Shown: piece by piece, positions 1-12,500 of the stretch | Position numbering within the stretch: position 1 is the first letter of the stretch | Layout: the number at the start of each line of letters is the position of its first letter | From: Sternotherus odoratus | Lineage: Eukaryota; Chordata; Testudines; Kinosternidae | Direction: 5' to 3' | Assembly (NCBI GenBank): GCA_032164245.1 | Contig: JAVMKO010000003.1 | Coordinates: forward strand, 32,797,390-32,861,389 | Length of the DNA stretch: 64,000 nucleotides | The notes under the pieces: generated by a model | Told to the model about the DNA's origin: nothing | Seen by the model: the letters and a program-made list of their open reading frames with translations, nothing else | The model's database searches: none | Position numbers and translations under genes: made by a program

Positions 1-576
1 TCCACCCCCTCCCTTTTTAGCCTAGGGGAAAGAGAATGCAGCACACAGGCTCACCAACTGTGTGCCTGCCAGATCCAAAGCTCAGATCACTTCAATGGAA
101 CTACAGACAATTCTTATAAAAAAAGTTATAGAATTCTTATAAAAAAGTTATATATAAAAGGTATAAAAAGTTTAATAAAGAAAGAAACAAAGCATACAAC
201 TAATACAACTTCACAGGTACAAAAGCTTTCTAACCTGAGTTTCCTTGCATAACTTAGCCTCCTCCCCCCGGGGATTTCTCTCTCTCTGATAAATTCTACA
301 GGGTAAGGACACCAGAGATGAAATACAAAGCATATGCAATTAATAGTTCTACTCACTGTTCATCTAACTTATGAATATATGAAGAAAAAGGAAGAGATGA
401 GTTTCCATAGCTGGAAAAAGGTGGAGTCAGCCCAAAAGCCTGGGGACGAACTAACGTGAAACTAAATTCTCCCCCTGTGTCTCGAGGAACGGGAGCTCTT
501 ACGTCACCCCCCTCTCCTGTTCGGTTAACCCCTTACAGGTAAAACAGCAACTCCAAAGCACTTCACACTTATGACA
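1..576 (-). mobile_element. Solo LTR (partial, runs off left edge), element-I LTR family
   Basis: Read on the minus strand, this begins TGTCATAAGTGTGAAGTGC and continues with a GTTTTACCTG...GGTTAACC block. The same start and block recur in the LTRs at 14509-15246 (minus), 35554-36330 (plus) and 51087-52621 (plus). The distal end lies outside the window, so no target duplication can be checked. No internal gag or pol sequence follows at 577. The short ORF at 126-356 lies inside the LTR and is not a gene. Confidence 0.7.
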
Positions 577-696
577 GTGGTCAAGAACTGTTCTTGCAAA
601 ACGGCTTTGTTGTGTCCATGGGAAATACGAAGAATCAGCAGATAAGGGAATAACATCAGCTGTGTTATAATGACAATGTGTCCATCATAGTTATTA

Positions 697-825
697 GGGT
701 GACCAGACAGCAAGTGTGAAAAATCGCTACAGGTGTGTTTGGGGGGGGGGTGTTATTAGATCCTATATGAGAAAAAGACCCAAAAATCAGGACTCTCCCT
801 ATAAAATTGGAACATCTGGTCACCC
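697..825. mobile_element. Short MITE with GGGTGACCAGA termini
   Basis: A 129-bp element has inverted ends GGGTGACCAGA and TCTGGTCACCC, each flanked by TA. The interior holds a G-run and an AAAAATC(A/G)G block. A TA flank fits Tc1/mariner-like or related MITEs, but the superfamily cannot be settled from the sequence alone. No coding capacity. Confidence 0.6.
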
Positions 826-827
826 TA

Positions 828-2628
828 ATAGCTGTGGACAAAAGATGGAGGAAATTGAATGCCTTGGATTGTGGTGGTTTGCCGGAACTGTTTTCCTGGA
901 TTTCTAGGTGAAAGGCCTAGCAAACAAAGAGCTGATGGATTGATCTATAAATGGTTGCCTGACATATCTGAAATTTGGAGTCAGACATTGATCCAGACCC
1001 CTTATTTTAAAGAGTTGTGCAGTGCTGGCTGCTCCCCACACTTTATAATTAGACCAAACTTCGACTCGCCATCAAGACTTTGTTCTAATCTTTGGACTCT
1101 GGTGCAGCAGGTTTGGGATGTGAATGTTGAATGAGTGGGGTTATATTGTAATAAATAAAAGTATTTAGAGTATTATATACCAACACTGTGTCTGGAATCA
1201 GCCTAATCCCCCATCCTGCAGAGAGGCCTCTATCAGAGCATAACACTTGAGTATGTAATAAAGTGAAAATATGCCACATTTTCAAACCAGCATTTTTCTT
1301 TGTTTGCCTTACAGATACATATTGGCTTTGTGCACTCACAACAGGAAGATATTTTGGGGGGCGGAGGGAGGACATAGGAGGTGAAACATCACTACCTAGT
1401 TGATTAGAAAATCTAGACAATGCTGTGCTATTTCTTGTGTGCATTATCTGCAAAGAAACTGTAGACATGGCTCAGAAACATGCACGTCAAGTTTTACTGA
1501 ATAAGCCTAAAGATAACTATTTTACAATGTAATACTTGATTGTTTCTTTAAATATCTCCCCCTTCTCTTTCTACTTGCTTCAGATCCCTTCTTTCCCCCC
1601 TTCCCATTAATAATTTCCTGCTTCTTCCTCCCACTAATAAAACTAGATAATTGAAGTCCTTTGTCAAAGTAGACTTTTCACACATGTCCTTCCCTTCAAA
1701 GCCATTCCTTCAAATCAGCTAGGCAGGGTATTTTTCCAAATAACTCCAACTATTCTCTAAAAAGCAATTGCTTGTTTTCCTGGAAAATAGTTTTATTCAA
1801 AATCAGAAAATTGCTGAGGAACATTTACGTATTTACTATATGGCAATCTGGAATTTAATGCAGAAAATAGACTTTTCTGATGAACAGCAACAATAGTATC
1901 CACAACTAACTTGGAAAGTTACATATGGTAGCAGCCATTGTTAAATTATCCATAGCTAATTGGCATCTTAATCTGAAATAGACTATTAAACATGTTCTGG
2001 ACTATTAACTGGTTCATATTTTAGGTACTCAGCTAATTAGACATTTCCTAAACTATTTATTTGCATTTGAATAATTTGTCTCCTATATCCTGTGTTATAA
2101 TGAAACATTTCTGTTTTTCCATTGCCTATCCCATGATAAAATTCATTCTAAATAAGGAGGTTAGACGTATGACATACATGGTATAGTAATTAAATTAATC
2201 TGTCATGGTATTCACAGAAATGAAAAACTAATTAGTCTGCACTGTGAATTTTCTTACACGGAATGAAGCCTCTTTTCTGTTTTCATTTACATCCATACAA
2301 TTTATCTTATTTCAATGATTTTACAGCATTATGCTCTGCAATCTTTATTTTTATATGAAAACTATAGCTTTAGAACAACCAAACAGAAGCCTAAAATCTT
2401 GTTCATTTGGGCCTACTGGAACTATTGACAAAAGTAACAAATAAAGGCTCTGTCTCAACAGATTCTCTGCTTTAGTTTCCCTTCGCCTTAATTTTTGTCC
2501 CTACTAATTGTATGGGAAGTAGGTGTCATGTAATTCCATATCAAAATGCAGGACTGCCGTCATGTGCCATCTACAAAAAAAGTAGAGCAGACAAAGGAAG
2601 GAGTGTATGTACCTCATGTGTGTGTGTG
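828..2628. other. Gene-free AT-rich stretch
   Basis: Mostly AT-rich sequence without a recognisable gene or a clear repeat family. Small ORFs at 859-1134 and 1085-1468 have no recognisable domain. A short (GT)n tract lies just left of the Penelope fragment at about 2617-2631. Confidence 0.5.
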
Positions 2629-3163
2629 TGTAGCTTGTTATCTCCAATCAGGGAGGGTGGGTTATTCTTCTAGCAGTTGAATGGGGGTTGTGAACATGGA
2701 GAGAGGAGAAGCTATTTTTGTAATTAGCAAGCCATTGAAGGTCTTTGTTCAGTCCTAGATTGTTTGTGTTAAATTTGCAAATGAATTGTAGTTCTGCAGT
2801 TTCCCTTTGCAGTCTGTACTTGAAGTTTTTTTGCTGCAGTATGGTGACTTTTAAATCTGTAATTGTGTGTCCTGGCAGGTTGAAGTGTTCTCCTACAGGT
2901 TTTTGTGTATTGCCATTCCTAATATCTGATTTGTCTGATTGGAGATAACAAGCTAGTTCAGCCTAATTGGACTAACCTTGTTACCTCCCACCTGGTTCTT
3001 GCCTACTTTTCTATACCTGCCTCTGGACACTTCCACTGCTTGCATCCGACGAAGTGGGTATTAGCCCACGAAAGCTTATGCTTCAAAACTTTATAGTTAG
3101 TCTTTAAGGTGCCACAGGACTTTGTTACCTCTGCTATTCCAGACTAACACGGCTACCTCTCCG
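2629..3163. mobile_element. Penelope-like element, inverted two-part insertion
   Basis: The left part (2629-2940) reads on the minus strand as the GIY-YIG endonuclease end of a Penelope-like element and matches the arms at 62.9-63.2 kb. From about 2937 the sequence flips to the plus strand and runs through the family's 3' tail (GAAGTGGGTATTAGCCCACG ... AGTCTTTAAGGTGCCACAGG ... CTAACACGGCTACC). The first bases (AGCTTGTTATCTCC) are the reverse complement of those at the internal flip point, so the copy is palindromic around that junction. No convincing target duplication was found. ORF 2745-2948 is an antisense shadow. Confidence 0.8.
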
Positions 3164-3239
3164 ATTTTTAAGATATAGACACTTTTGCAGACACTCTTGC
3201 ACCCCAAGTCCTCAGGGCACAGTAATCACTAAAAACAAT

Positions 3240-3830
3240 AGCTTGTCAAGCAGGTACTCCATTGACCAAAGGACACTCACCAGGACTGGCTTGTACACCT
3301 TCCCCATCCGGGATACCTTCCTGGGAGGGTTGGGAGGTTACTGGCTCCAGGGTGATGAACAGCTCCTGGCTTTTGGGAAGATAGGTGTCTCCACTTGCGT
3401 GTTCCGTAGACTCCTCACCGTCATAGTCCTCCTCCGCCTCATCTTCCTCGTCCAGAAAATCCTCTGCCATGCTGACAATCTCCCCATCGGTGGAGTCCAC
3501 AGACATGGGTGAGGTAATTGTGGCACACCGACCCTAGAATGGCATGCAGCTCACTGTAGAAGTGGAATGCCTTGGGCTGTGATCCGGAGCATCCATTGGC
3601 TTCTTTGTTTTTCTGATAGGCTTGCCTCAGCCCCTTAATTTTAACACGGCACTGTTGTGCGTCCCTCCTGTGGCCTCTGTTCATCGGGCCCTTGGAGACT
3701 TTCGCAGAACATATAGTCGTACCACCATGCATAATACAAGTTAGGCCATAGTTGTTGGTATAACTGTCTTGGAACATACTTTGAACACTGGCTAGTTTGC
3801 CGCAGTCATTTACCACTGCAAGTCACTTTC
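3240..3830 (-). pseudogene. PIF/Harbinger Myb/SANT-like DNA-binding protein remnant
   Basis: Minus-strand frames give, in order, a stretch with HRRDAQQCRVKIKGLRQAY and KEANG...FYSELHAILG, then after a frame change an acidic segment (EDFLDEEDEAEEDYDGEE) and a QELFITLEPV...QPSQE tail. This order (trihelix/Myb-like domain, acidic linker, LFxTL motif) is typical of the second protein of PIF/Harbinger transposons, which binds DNA and helps bring the DDE transposase to the ends. The N-terminal tryptophans of the Myb domain are not visible, and the domain and its acidic tail lie in different frames, so it is broken. No Harbinger transposase was seen nearby. A domesticated Myb/SANT host gene is an alternative, but the frameshift argues against function. 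Confidence 0.7.
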
Positions 3831-4179
3831 TCTGCCCCCTTCTGCTGTGCATCCCCTGGCCAGCATTGCAGTTATGCTTGCTTAAGTTGCAGTTTCTCCA
3901 TCAACACTGTGCCAGTGCTAGGTATAAGCAGACTAAGCAATTGTTCAGGGCCCCAAGCAGCTAAAGGGGGCCCTCTGTTTACTTTTTAGCAGGTGCTTGG
4001 GGAAGCAAAATATTCCTGCTTAGGGCCTTCAGGGGCTAGCACCACTTCTGGTATTAAGTATCAGAAAGTATCTATGTTTCCAATGTATCCAAGTGCAAAC
4101 AGATGGACATCATACCAAATGGACTAAAGGTAAAAAATCCATTGCAATCGAAATATCTCACTGACTATGGTGAGAGATT

Positions 4180-5876
4180 GTGCTACACACTCTCAAAGAA
4201 ACTGAGGAACCACCTGATCAACATCTTGTACAGCAAATAGAAGAAGATCAAGAAAGAGCTGTCAAAACTGGAGACTCTCAACAAAATCAACCTTCCACAC
4301 AAACTTCTTTGTGGCTGGTTTTTACAAAAATGAGAGAAGCCCTTTACAACACACACGTGACTTCTCTACAGAGGAAAAAGGACAGTAAACTATCTAAACT
4401 CCTACATGCCACAGGGGGCTACAACAGTGGTACCCTTAATTCACCCAACAATATTGTTAATCTATCCAATACACACTTAGCCCAGCAGAAGAGTCTGTCC
4501 TATCCCGGGGACTCTCTTTTTGCCCCATTAGTCCCACACACATGAAACAGTTCTGCAGTGATCTGGAAGCCTACTTTCGCCATCTCTGACACAAGGAATA
4601 TTTTCAGCGCATAATTGAACAGCTCACTGACCCACAGGAAAGCTGCTACCAACACTACAAGAAGAATTCTGTGTGGACTCCTCCTGATGGTCAAAATGAC
4701 AGACTGGACTTCTACCCAGAGTGCATCCACAGACATGCACACGCTGAAATTGTGTATAAACAGCACCACTTGCCCCATAACCTCAGCTGTACAGAACACA
4801 ATGCCATTCACAGCCTCAGAAACAACTCTGACATTATAATTAAAGGGGCTGACAAAGGACATGCTGTAGTCATCATGGACAGGTTGGATTAAGAACAGGA
4901 GGCTACTAGGAAATTCTCCAACATCACATTCCATAGGCTAGTATCCTCTTTTCCCACTGAGGAGTACCAAAATAAACTACACCATCTGCTCAAGAAACTC
5001 CCTGCTATAGCACCGGAACAAATCTATACAGACAGACCTCTAGAGCCCCGACCAGGGGTATTCTATCTGCTACCCAAAATCCATGAACCTAGAAATCCTG
5101 GGTGCCCCACCGTCTCAGACACTGGCACTCTTACAGAAAGATTATCTGGCTATTTGGACTCTCTCCTCAAACCCGATGCTACCAGCAATCCCAGTTATCT
5201 TTGAGACACCACCGACTTCCTGAGGAAACTACAATGCATTGGCAATCTTCATCTTCTTGAAAACACCATCCTGGTCATCAGGGATGTAGAAGCTCTTTAC
5301 ACCAACATTCCATACAAAGATGGACTACAAACTGTCAGGAACAGTATCCTTGATGAGGCCACCACAGACCTGATGGCTGAACTTTGTCCTCACATACAAC
5401 CATTTCAGATTTGGGAACAACTTATACCTTCAAGTCAGTGGCACTGCTATGGGTACCTGCTTCCTCAGCTCTCGTTCCCGAACACTCTACTCTACTTGCA
5501 CTACATTGATGATATCGTCATCATATGGACCCAAAGGAAGGAGGCCATTGAAGAATTCCACCTGAATTTCCACAATTTCCACCCCACCATGAACCTCAGC
5601 CTGGACCAGTCCACATAAGAGATCCACTTCCTGGACAATACAGTGCAAATAACTGATGGTCACATAAACATCACCCTATACCAGAAGCCTACTGACTGCT
5701 ATACTTACCTACATGCCTCCAGCTTCAATCCAAGACACATCACACAATCCATTATCTACAGGCAAGTCCTAAGATACAATTATGTTTGCTCCAATTCCTC
5801 AGACAGACCTACAAGATTTGTATCAAGCATTCATAAAACTACAATACCCACCTGGGGAAGTGAGGAAATAGATTGA
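4180..5876 (+). pseudogene. Penelope reverse transcriptase remnant
   Basis: Plus-strand pieces read in order through the RT. 4180-4545 is the N-terminal region and 4671-4892 ends with GADKGHAVVIMDR. An unlisted frame near 4960-5360 carries PRPGVFYLLPKIHEP and DVEALYTNIPY (the motif with the first catalytic Asp). 5373-5618 carries LHYIDDIVIIW, the YxDD catalytic box, and 5643-5876 carries the thumb-side QKPTDCYTYLHASSFNP. All the core RT blocks are recognisable, but stops at about 4890, 5202, 5616 and 5874 and several frame changes prevent translation. In this family the RT copies the element RNA at a nick made by its endonuclease. Confidence 0.82.
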
Positions 5877-6179
5877 CAGAGTGAGACAAGTACCCAGAAA
5901 TCACCTACTACAGGACAGTCCCAGAAAGGAAAATAACAAAAAACCACTGGCCATCATATACAGCCTCCAGCTAAAACCTCTCCAGCACATCAACAATCTA
6001 CAACCTATATTGGAAAATGATCCCTCACTCTCACAGACCTTGGGAGGCAGGCCAGTCCTTGCTTACAGACAGACCCAACCTGAAGCAAATGTTTACTAGC
6101 AACTACACACCACACCACAGAAACACTAAGCCAGGAACCAATCCCTGTAAGAAATCCATTGCCTACTCAATCCCCATAT

Positions 6180-6540
6180 CCACTTTAGTAACACCATCAG
6201 AGGACCGAACCGCATCAACCATACCATCAGGGGCTCATTCACCTGCACATCTACTAATGTGATATATGCCATCATGTCCCAGCAATGCCCCTCTGCCATG
6301 TACATTTGCCAAACAGGACAGTCGCTATATAAAAGAATAAATGGACACAAATCAGACAGCAGGAATGGTAACATACAAAAGCCAGAAGGAGAACACTTCA
6401 ATCTACCTGGACATTCAATAACAGATTTAAAAGTAACCATCCTTCAACAAATAAACTTCTAAAACAAACTTCAAAGAGAAACTGCAGAGCTACAATTCAT
6501 TTGCAAACTTAACACCATTAATTTGGGCTTGAATAGGGAT
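6180..6540 (+). pseudogene. Penelope GIY-YIG endonuclease remnant
   Basis: ORF 6259-6462 reads VIYAI...AMYICQTGQSLYKRINGHKSD, the GIY-YIG nuclease core of Penelope elements. YIG has become YIC here and the conserved Arg/His helix follows. The downstream text continues with GNIQKPEGEHFNLPGH and a QQINF stop, then the LICKLNTIN-type C-terminus in a broken frame. Intact relatives read YIGQTGQ (see 62884-63219). The domain normally nicks the target DNA to prime reverse transcription. Confidence 0.8.
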
Positions 6541-6836
6541 TGAGAGTGGCTGGGACACTACAAAAGCAAATTTCCCTGTCTTGGTATTGACACCTACTCA
6601 TCAATTATTGGGAGTGGACCACATCCACCCTGACTGAATTGGCCTTGTCAACACTGGTTCTCCACTTGTAAGGTAACTCCCTTTTCTTCATGTGCCAGTA
6701 TATTTATGCCTCTAACTGTAATTTTCACTCCAAACATCTGAAGAAGTGTGGGTTTTTTACCCATGAAAGCTTATGCCCAAATAAATCTGTTAGTCTTTAA
6801 GGTTCCACCGGACTCCTTGTGGTTCTTCTGGTATTA

Positions 6837-7256
6837 GCTGCTAAAACATCCAGTTTAAAGTTCCTATATTTTATACAAAGTCCCTCTGTATTATATGATG
6901 CTCTTTAAACTTGCCTGACAGTCCATTAGACAATGCAAAGTCACTTCAAGAACTATTGTGTTTCAGCAGGCTGGAACAGCTGTATAAATCTTCCATTTCT
7001 ATTCTTGTTTTAATAGCAATGGTTGGATCTTGGTGTGTACAGCTGTGCTATGTTTGTGCATTGTTGATCAAACAATTACATTTCTCATTATGCCACTCTG
7101 TGATCAAGTGCCCTTATAAAAACACTATTTGGTTTCAGTTCCTTTTATCTACTGCCTCTTTTAGCACAGGTGTATTTCACTAACTTGATAGCATAGGAAT
7201 GCTTGATTGCAAATATTAGCCTTATTTCTTCACTTTGTCACTAAACTAATAGAAAT

Positions 7257-7306
<50 letters not shown>

Positions 7307-7954
7307 CCCTTTCCGGATTGCTCATGAAGTAAACTTGGTCATTAAAGTTTACAGTATTTTGACCAAAACTGTATCACTTGTAGTCAACTTCCATTTTATA
7401 CACATACCTTTATTTAATCGCCATAGTCGGTTCCAATTTTTTCAATGCTGTATCTGCCACACTATTTAATAGTTGAATGTTTGACATCATTATTTTTAAT
7501 TCATTCATAGACAGGAAAAGAGGAAGTTTCTTCAGTGGCAGCAACAGTAAATTCTTGTACTGCAGAGACTGTTAGCTTACTCAGACAGCCCAAAGAAATC
7601 TTGCCATTTTTTCTCTCTCCCTGTACTATCTTTTCTACACAGCTTTGATGCTCGGGCAATTCTTAAATAGTAATAATTCACACCCCTGGGGCCTTCATTA
7701 CAGCAAATTGCATTATTTAATTAATAGATTACTATTGTGAAGTACATTTAAAAAATAATCAACGTATAAATGCCTAGCTCTTGAGTTATATGGGTTTAGG
7801 GGTTGTAAATCTGCTTGGCAAACCTAAGGCAAGGAGGTAATATTTCAGAGGTAATTTCCCTCACTTTGGAGGGAAATGAAAGTTATAAGCAGAACTGTGT
7901 GAAGCCACAGGTATAAAAATAATGCAGGCAGAAGTCCAACAGCAGAGTTGGTGC
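6837..7954. other. Gene-free stretch with microsatellite
   Basis: No gene or named repeat recognised apart from the (TA)n tract at 7257-7304. ORF 6911-7183 has no domain and no support. Confidence 0.5.
7257..7304. repeat. (TA)n microsatellite
   Basis: An uninterrupted run of about 24 TA units, visible directly. Such tracts are often polymorphic in length. Confidence 0.97.
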
Positions 7955-9540
7955 TATCCAAATTATTGCAGCATGTATGACCACCTGCCTTATGACAGGT
8001 AGCATATGATTGCACTCGGTGCAAAGAACTCATGACCTTCAGAGACTGAGTACAGTCTCTTGAAGCCAGAGGGGCAGATCTGGAGGAAATAAGGGAGACA
8101 GAAAGATACATAAATGAGACTTTTTGGGACACAGTAGAGTAGTCCCACTCTGAGTCTGACAGCCTCTGTACTGTTGAGGAGGAGGAAAGTCTCAGGGAAG
8201 GAGAACATCAAAGAGGAGCAGAGGGAAACGATTCCATAGTTTGGACCCTCCTTCCAGAAGAAATAATGATATACTCTCACACTGAGGGAACCCGAGTTAT
8301 TAGGAAGAGGCAAGAAATAGTAATGGGACTTTGATTATTGGAAACACAGTAATTGGTTAAAAGATAGGAAACAAAGGGTAGGAATAAATGGTCATGTTTC
8401 ACATTGGAGAGAGGTAAATAGCAGGGTCCTCCACGGATCTGTATTGGGTCCAGTTCTGTTCAATATATTCATAAATGATCTGGAAAAAGAGGTAAACAGT
8501 GATATGACAAAGTTTGCAAATGATACAAAATTACTCAAGATACTTAAGTTCAAAGCCGACTGCAAAAAGTTACAAAGGGATCTCACTTAACTGGGCAACA
8601 AAATGGCAGATGAAATTGAATGTTAATAAATGTAAGTAATGCACATTGGAAAATATAATCCCAACTATACATATAAAATTATGTGGTCTGAAATAGCTGT
8701 TACCACTCGGAAAAGTGATCTTGGAGTCATTGTTGATAGTTCTCTGAAAACATCTGCTCAATATGCAGCAGCAGTCAAAAAAGCTAACATAATATTAGGA
8801 ACCATTAGTAAAAGAATAGAAAATAAAACAGTAAATATCATATTATCACTATGTTAATCCATGGTACACCACACCTTGAATACTGAGTGCAGATGTGGTT
8901 GCCCCAGCTCAAAAATGATATATTAGAATTGGCAAAGGTACAGAGAAGGGCAACAAAAATGATTAGGGGCATGGAACAGATTCCATATGAGGAGAGAATA
9001 AAAAGAATGGGATGGTTCATTTTAGAAAAGAGATGGATATGAGTGGGAGGGGATATGATAGAGGGCTGTAGAATCACGACTGGTGTGGAGAAGGTTAATA
9101 AGGAAGTGTTATTTATATCTTCACATAACACAAGAACCAGGCTTCACCTAATGAAATTACCAGGCAGCAGGTTTAAAACAAACAAAAGAAAGTACTTCTT
9201 CATACAATGAACAGTCAACCTGTGGAACTCATTGCCAGGTGGTGCTGTGACAGCCAAAAGTATAATTAGGTTAAAAATAATTAGGTTCATGGAGGATAGG
9301 CCCAACAACAGCTACTAGCCGAGATGGTCATCATTGCAACCCCATGCTCTGGATTTTCCTAAACCTCTGACTGCCAGCTGCTGGGAGTGGATGATAAGGA
9401 TGGATCACTCAATAATTGCCCACTTTACTTCATTTCCTCTGAAGCACCTGGTGCTGACCACTGTCAGAAGACGGGATACTGGGCTAGATGGACCATTGGT
9501 CTGACACAGTATGGCTATTCTTATGTTCTTGTGAATAGTT
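7955..9540 (+). mobile_element. CR1 LINE, internally deleted copy
   Basis: The left part (7955-8335) matches the 5'/ORF1 region of reptilian CR1 elements as I remember it (TGCAAAGAACTCATGACC, GAGGGGCAGATCTGGAGGA, ending at GGACTTTGATTATT). At about 8335 it jumps to the C-terminal part of the RT (TAATTGGTTAAAAGATAGGA) and continues to the 3' end (GGATACTGGGCTAGATGGAC...CTTATGTTCTTGTG). ORF1's esterase core, the endonuclease and most of the RT are missing. This is a deletion derivative and not a simple 5' truncation. Confidence 0.85.
8639..8857 (+). pseudogene. CR1 reverse transcriptase C-terminal fragment
   Basis: A 72-codon frame reads MHIGKYNPNY...DLGVIVDSSLKTSAQYAAAVKKAN, the region after the RT palm in CR1 elements. 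It is cut off by a stop where other copies continue with YKSMVRP. A fragment of a dead element; no function expected. Confidence 0.85.
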
Positions 9541-12500
9541 GGAGGGAAATGGTAGCTATAAGTAGAGCTGAATGAATGCATGATTATTTTTTTTCATTGA
9601 CCAACTGAAAAATGTGTGTGGAGTGTGGGGAGGGGGAATCACGTGAGGCTAGAAAAACATTTCATTTAACTATTTTTTTGTTTTGTTTTTCTTTTTATTT
9701 CATTAGGTTTTAGAAGTTTTTTCAAAAGTGTAGTTAAATTTCTAAACAAAATATAATTTTGAAATGAAAACTCAAAATATTTCATTTAGAAAATATCATT
9801 TTTTTGACTTTTTAAACATTTTTTATTTGGTAAAAGTTAATGCTGAATTCATCCCTAATTCATAAATCTATACTATTACTTCAAAACCACATGTTTTGCC
9901 CAATAAACTATTCAACCAAAAATTTCACCCAGCTCAAATTATAAGGGAATCTGTTTAGGGGAAAGGAAGGACTAGGTATAACATAGTGTCAGAAATTGCA
10001 GAGTATGCAGGGAAGCTGTGGAATCATTTGTGTTCTTATAGGATTGGAGATAGCTTGCAGAGGTTTTGGGGAAAATGAAGAATAGAATTATGTCTTGGGA
10101 GGGGGAGATGTGGAAATCTAGGAGAGCCTGGGCCATTCAGAAGACCAGCAATAGTCAAGTGCAGTATTATACTGAAAGTCTGGAGGGACGGACACAAAGT
10201 GTGCATGGAAAATTGGGGAAAGGAGAGAGGAAGAGGAAGAGTAATGAGATAGAGTAAGGGGAGGGCATCTGGACAAATAAAGATAGGAAGGCTGAGGAAT
10301 AGGTCTAAGGAAATGGCATCACCAAGGAGAATATCTTCCTATTTGATATATAAGCCTATATGTAGTTATATACAATAAGAATGTTAAATTAAGGGGAAAA
10401 AAACCTTTGCCATGTATCTATAGCCATGTACTCAGAAACATCTTAGGAAGGAAGATATGCTATTATTCTCACATAATAGCCCCACATAAACAGACAGCTC
10501 TATATAAATGAGAAATTGCAACATAATAGTTCTTGCTCTTTATAACTATGTCCATAGAATATCTTCTTTCTTTTGACATAGGTTATGGTTTCCTCTACCT
10601 TTTCAAACAATCTTTTAAATCCCTGCTTTCCCCTTTGTTTTAAATTTTTTTTTAATTTGTCCCATTATGTCATTAAGAGTGGGAGAAGTAAGGAGGGTAA
10701 GAGGGGATCATCAAGGTTTCCATGAAGAGTAAGTACAACAGTGACATCAAATCCATTTCAAGAACTTATTCGCTCCTCAGGTTTAGATGAAGAAATGGAA
10801 AGTTCAAAGGCAAATGTTTGCAAACACCCCTAGGAAACATATCAGTGATGAATTGGGTTTGTGCTTTAGATGCCATCATTATGTAATCCTGAATGGACTA
10901 TAGCACTTCCCTGTGGAGAATCATGGCTCTCAATGGTTTCAGAACCTATGGATAATTAAGAATTAAACTGTACTCCGGCCCTTTAAAGTCACATAAGGAA
11001 GTAAGGACTTCTCCATTCATCCATCCATCCTGCTCATGGCCAGGTAGAACCTATTCAGATCTTTGGTACAGTCATGGAGGGAATGGGAGGTGGGGGGGGG
11101 GAGAAACATGCCCAGTATTTTGTCTTTAAAGCAAATAGGTAGGAGGGATGAGGAGAAGGCAGAATCATAGCCCTGACCTGTTACCACAGCTGGTGTTAGA
11201 CAGCAAAGCCATCTGGTTTCAAGGGGGATGGACTATACCATGTCTTCCAAAAGTCTGATGGAGTATACACTATACATTCTCACATGGCAGTGGAAGGCAG
11301 CTGTGGAGAATTTGAGCTCAGAGGGGTGTCTTTGAGGCATACTAACTTTGCACTGTTCATCCTGAAGTACATCTGTGCGATGCCCATATCAAGCTCAGAC
11401 TAGAACTAATTTAGTTGCTTTGTTACATTCCCTGTGTGTAGTCAAAGCATTATAAGTATAAATATATCTGTAGTTCAGAATAATAGAGAAGCAAACATAT
11501 AGACCTTCTTACATATGCTTGTGTTGTATAAACTAGCAGAAGTTCAAACAGAAAACATCCCCTCATGAAATATCAATGGTGTACAAAACTACCAAGGCTT
11601 TGAAAACAAGCAAATTCCCAGAGTAGTAAACAGCAGGCAATCAATAGCATATATATCCAAGATTAAGGAGTCACATTTTGCAACAAAATCCTTGAAAAAG
11701 ATATGTATGATTTCCATAAAATCATCATGATTTTTCAGTTCACTAATTGCATCTGATTTTTCCAGTTTCTTCAAAACAAAATGTTACCACTGAAATAAAC
11801 CTTAAATAGAACAAAGTCTATTACCATTGTCTAAAACTGCTGTTAGAGTCACCAGACCTCCATCTACATCTCTACGTATCTATATGATCCTATTACTGTA
11901 GTAGCTCAGTACCTATGTTCCAATTTGTTTTCAGTTGGTGTTAAATGTCAAAACACAAGATTTTCTGGGGATGAAGGGAGGGTGGGGGGAGAGGCTTGAA
12001 ATTTATGCCCTTGCTTCTATGGACAATTTCAGAATTTTATTTTTGTGTGACGTGGACTCTTACATTAGCGAATCATCCACAATGCATCAGATTTGTTTTG
12101 AGGATGTAACATCCAAGCAGCATGCAGAGCTCAGTGTGGCTCATTTAGTACATGTCTCTGAATTAACAAGGGGAAAGAAGCGATCAATAAAGTGACAATG
12201 ATGCAAACTAATTTCAGGAACTAAAAATTAAGGAGGGTTATTAGGGTTAGAGCAGAAAGTGGGAGTAGACTGAAGGATAGGGGAGAGAGGATGAACAAAG
12301 AGGAGAACGTGAGGAAAAGGAAAACCAAGACAAAACATAGATAATACAGCAAAAGTCTCAGGAGGAGGAGGAGAGAGAACATGAAGACAAAAGGAGAAAA
12401 GCAAGAAGAAAAATAAGACTGAGCACTAGGGAGACTGAAGACTTTCCTACCCATCCTTTTCCCATGGAGACCAGAGCTAGAGGATAGAAAATATAATAAA

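Larger units (their letters stand above)
4057..6824 (+). mobile_element. Penelope-like retroelement, near full length, decayed
   Basis: A 2768-bp insertion flanked by a perfect 12-bp target duplication, CTTCTGGTATTA, at 4045-4056 and 6825-6836. It holds an N-terminal region, a reverse transcriptase and a C-terminal GIY-YIG endonuclease in plus orientation, then the 3' tail (GAAGTGTGGGTTTTTTACCC, AAGCTTATGCCC, AGTCTTTAAGGTTCCACCGG). The body is split by many stops and frameshifts. Left of it, 3830-4044 holds a degenerate repeat with a GGGGCCC-rich core that I could not assign. Confidence 0.88.

Noticed and set aside
7257..7304. AT-rich replication origin or matrix-attachment site
   Set aside because: It is a plain (TA)n microsatellite; nothing else supports such a role.
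12221..12454. Leu/Phe-rich membrane protein ORF (minus)
   Set aside because: Reverse reading of a purine-rich AGGAG/AAAG tract.
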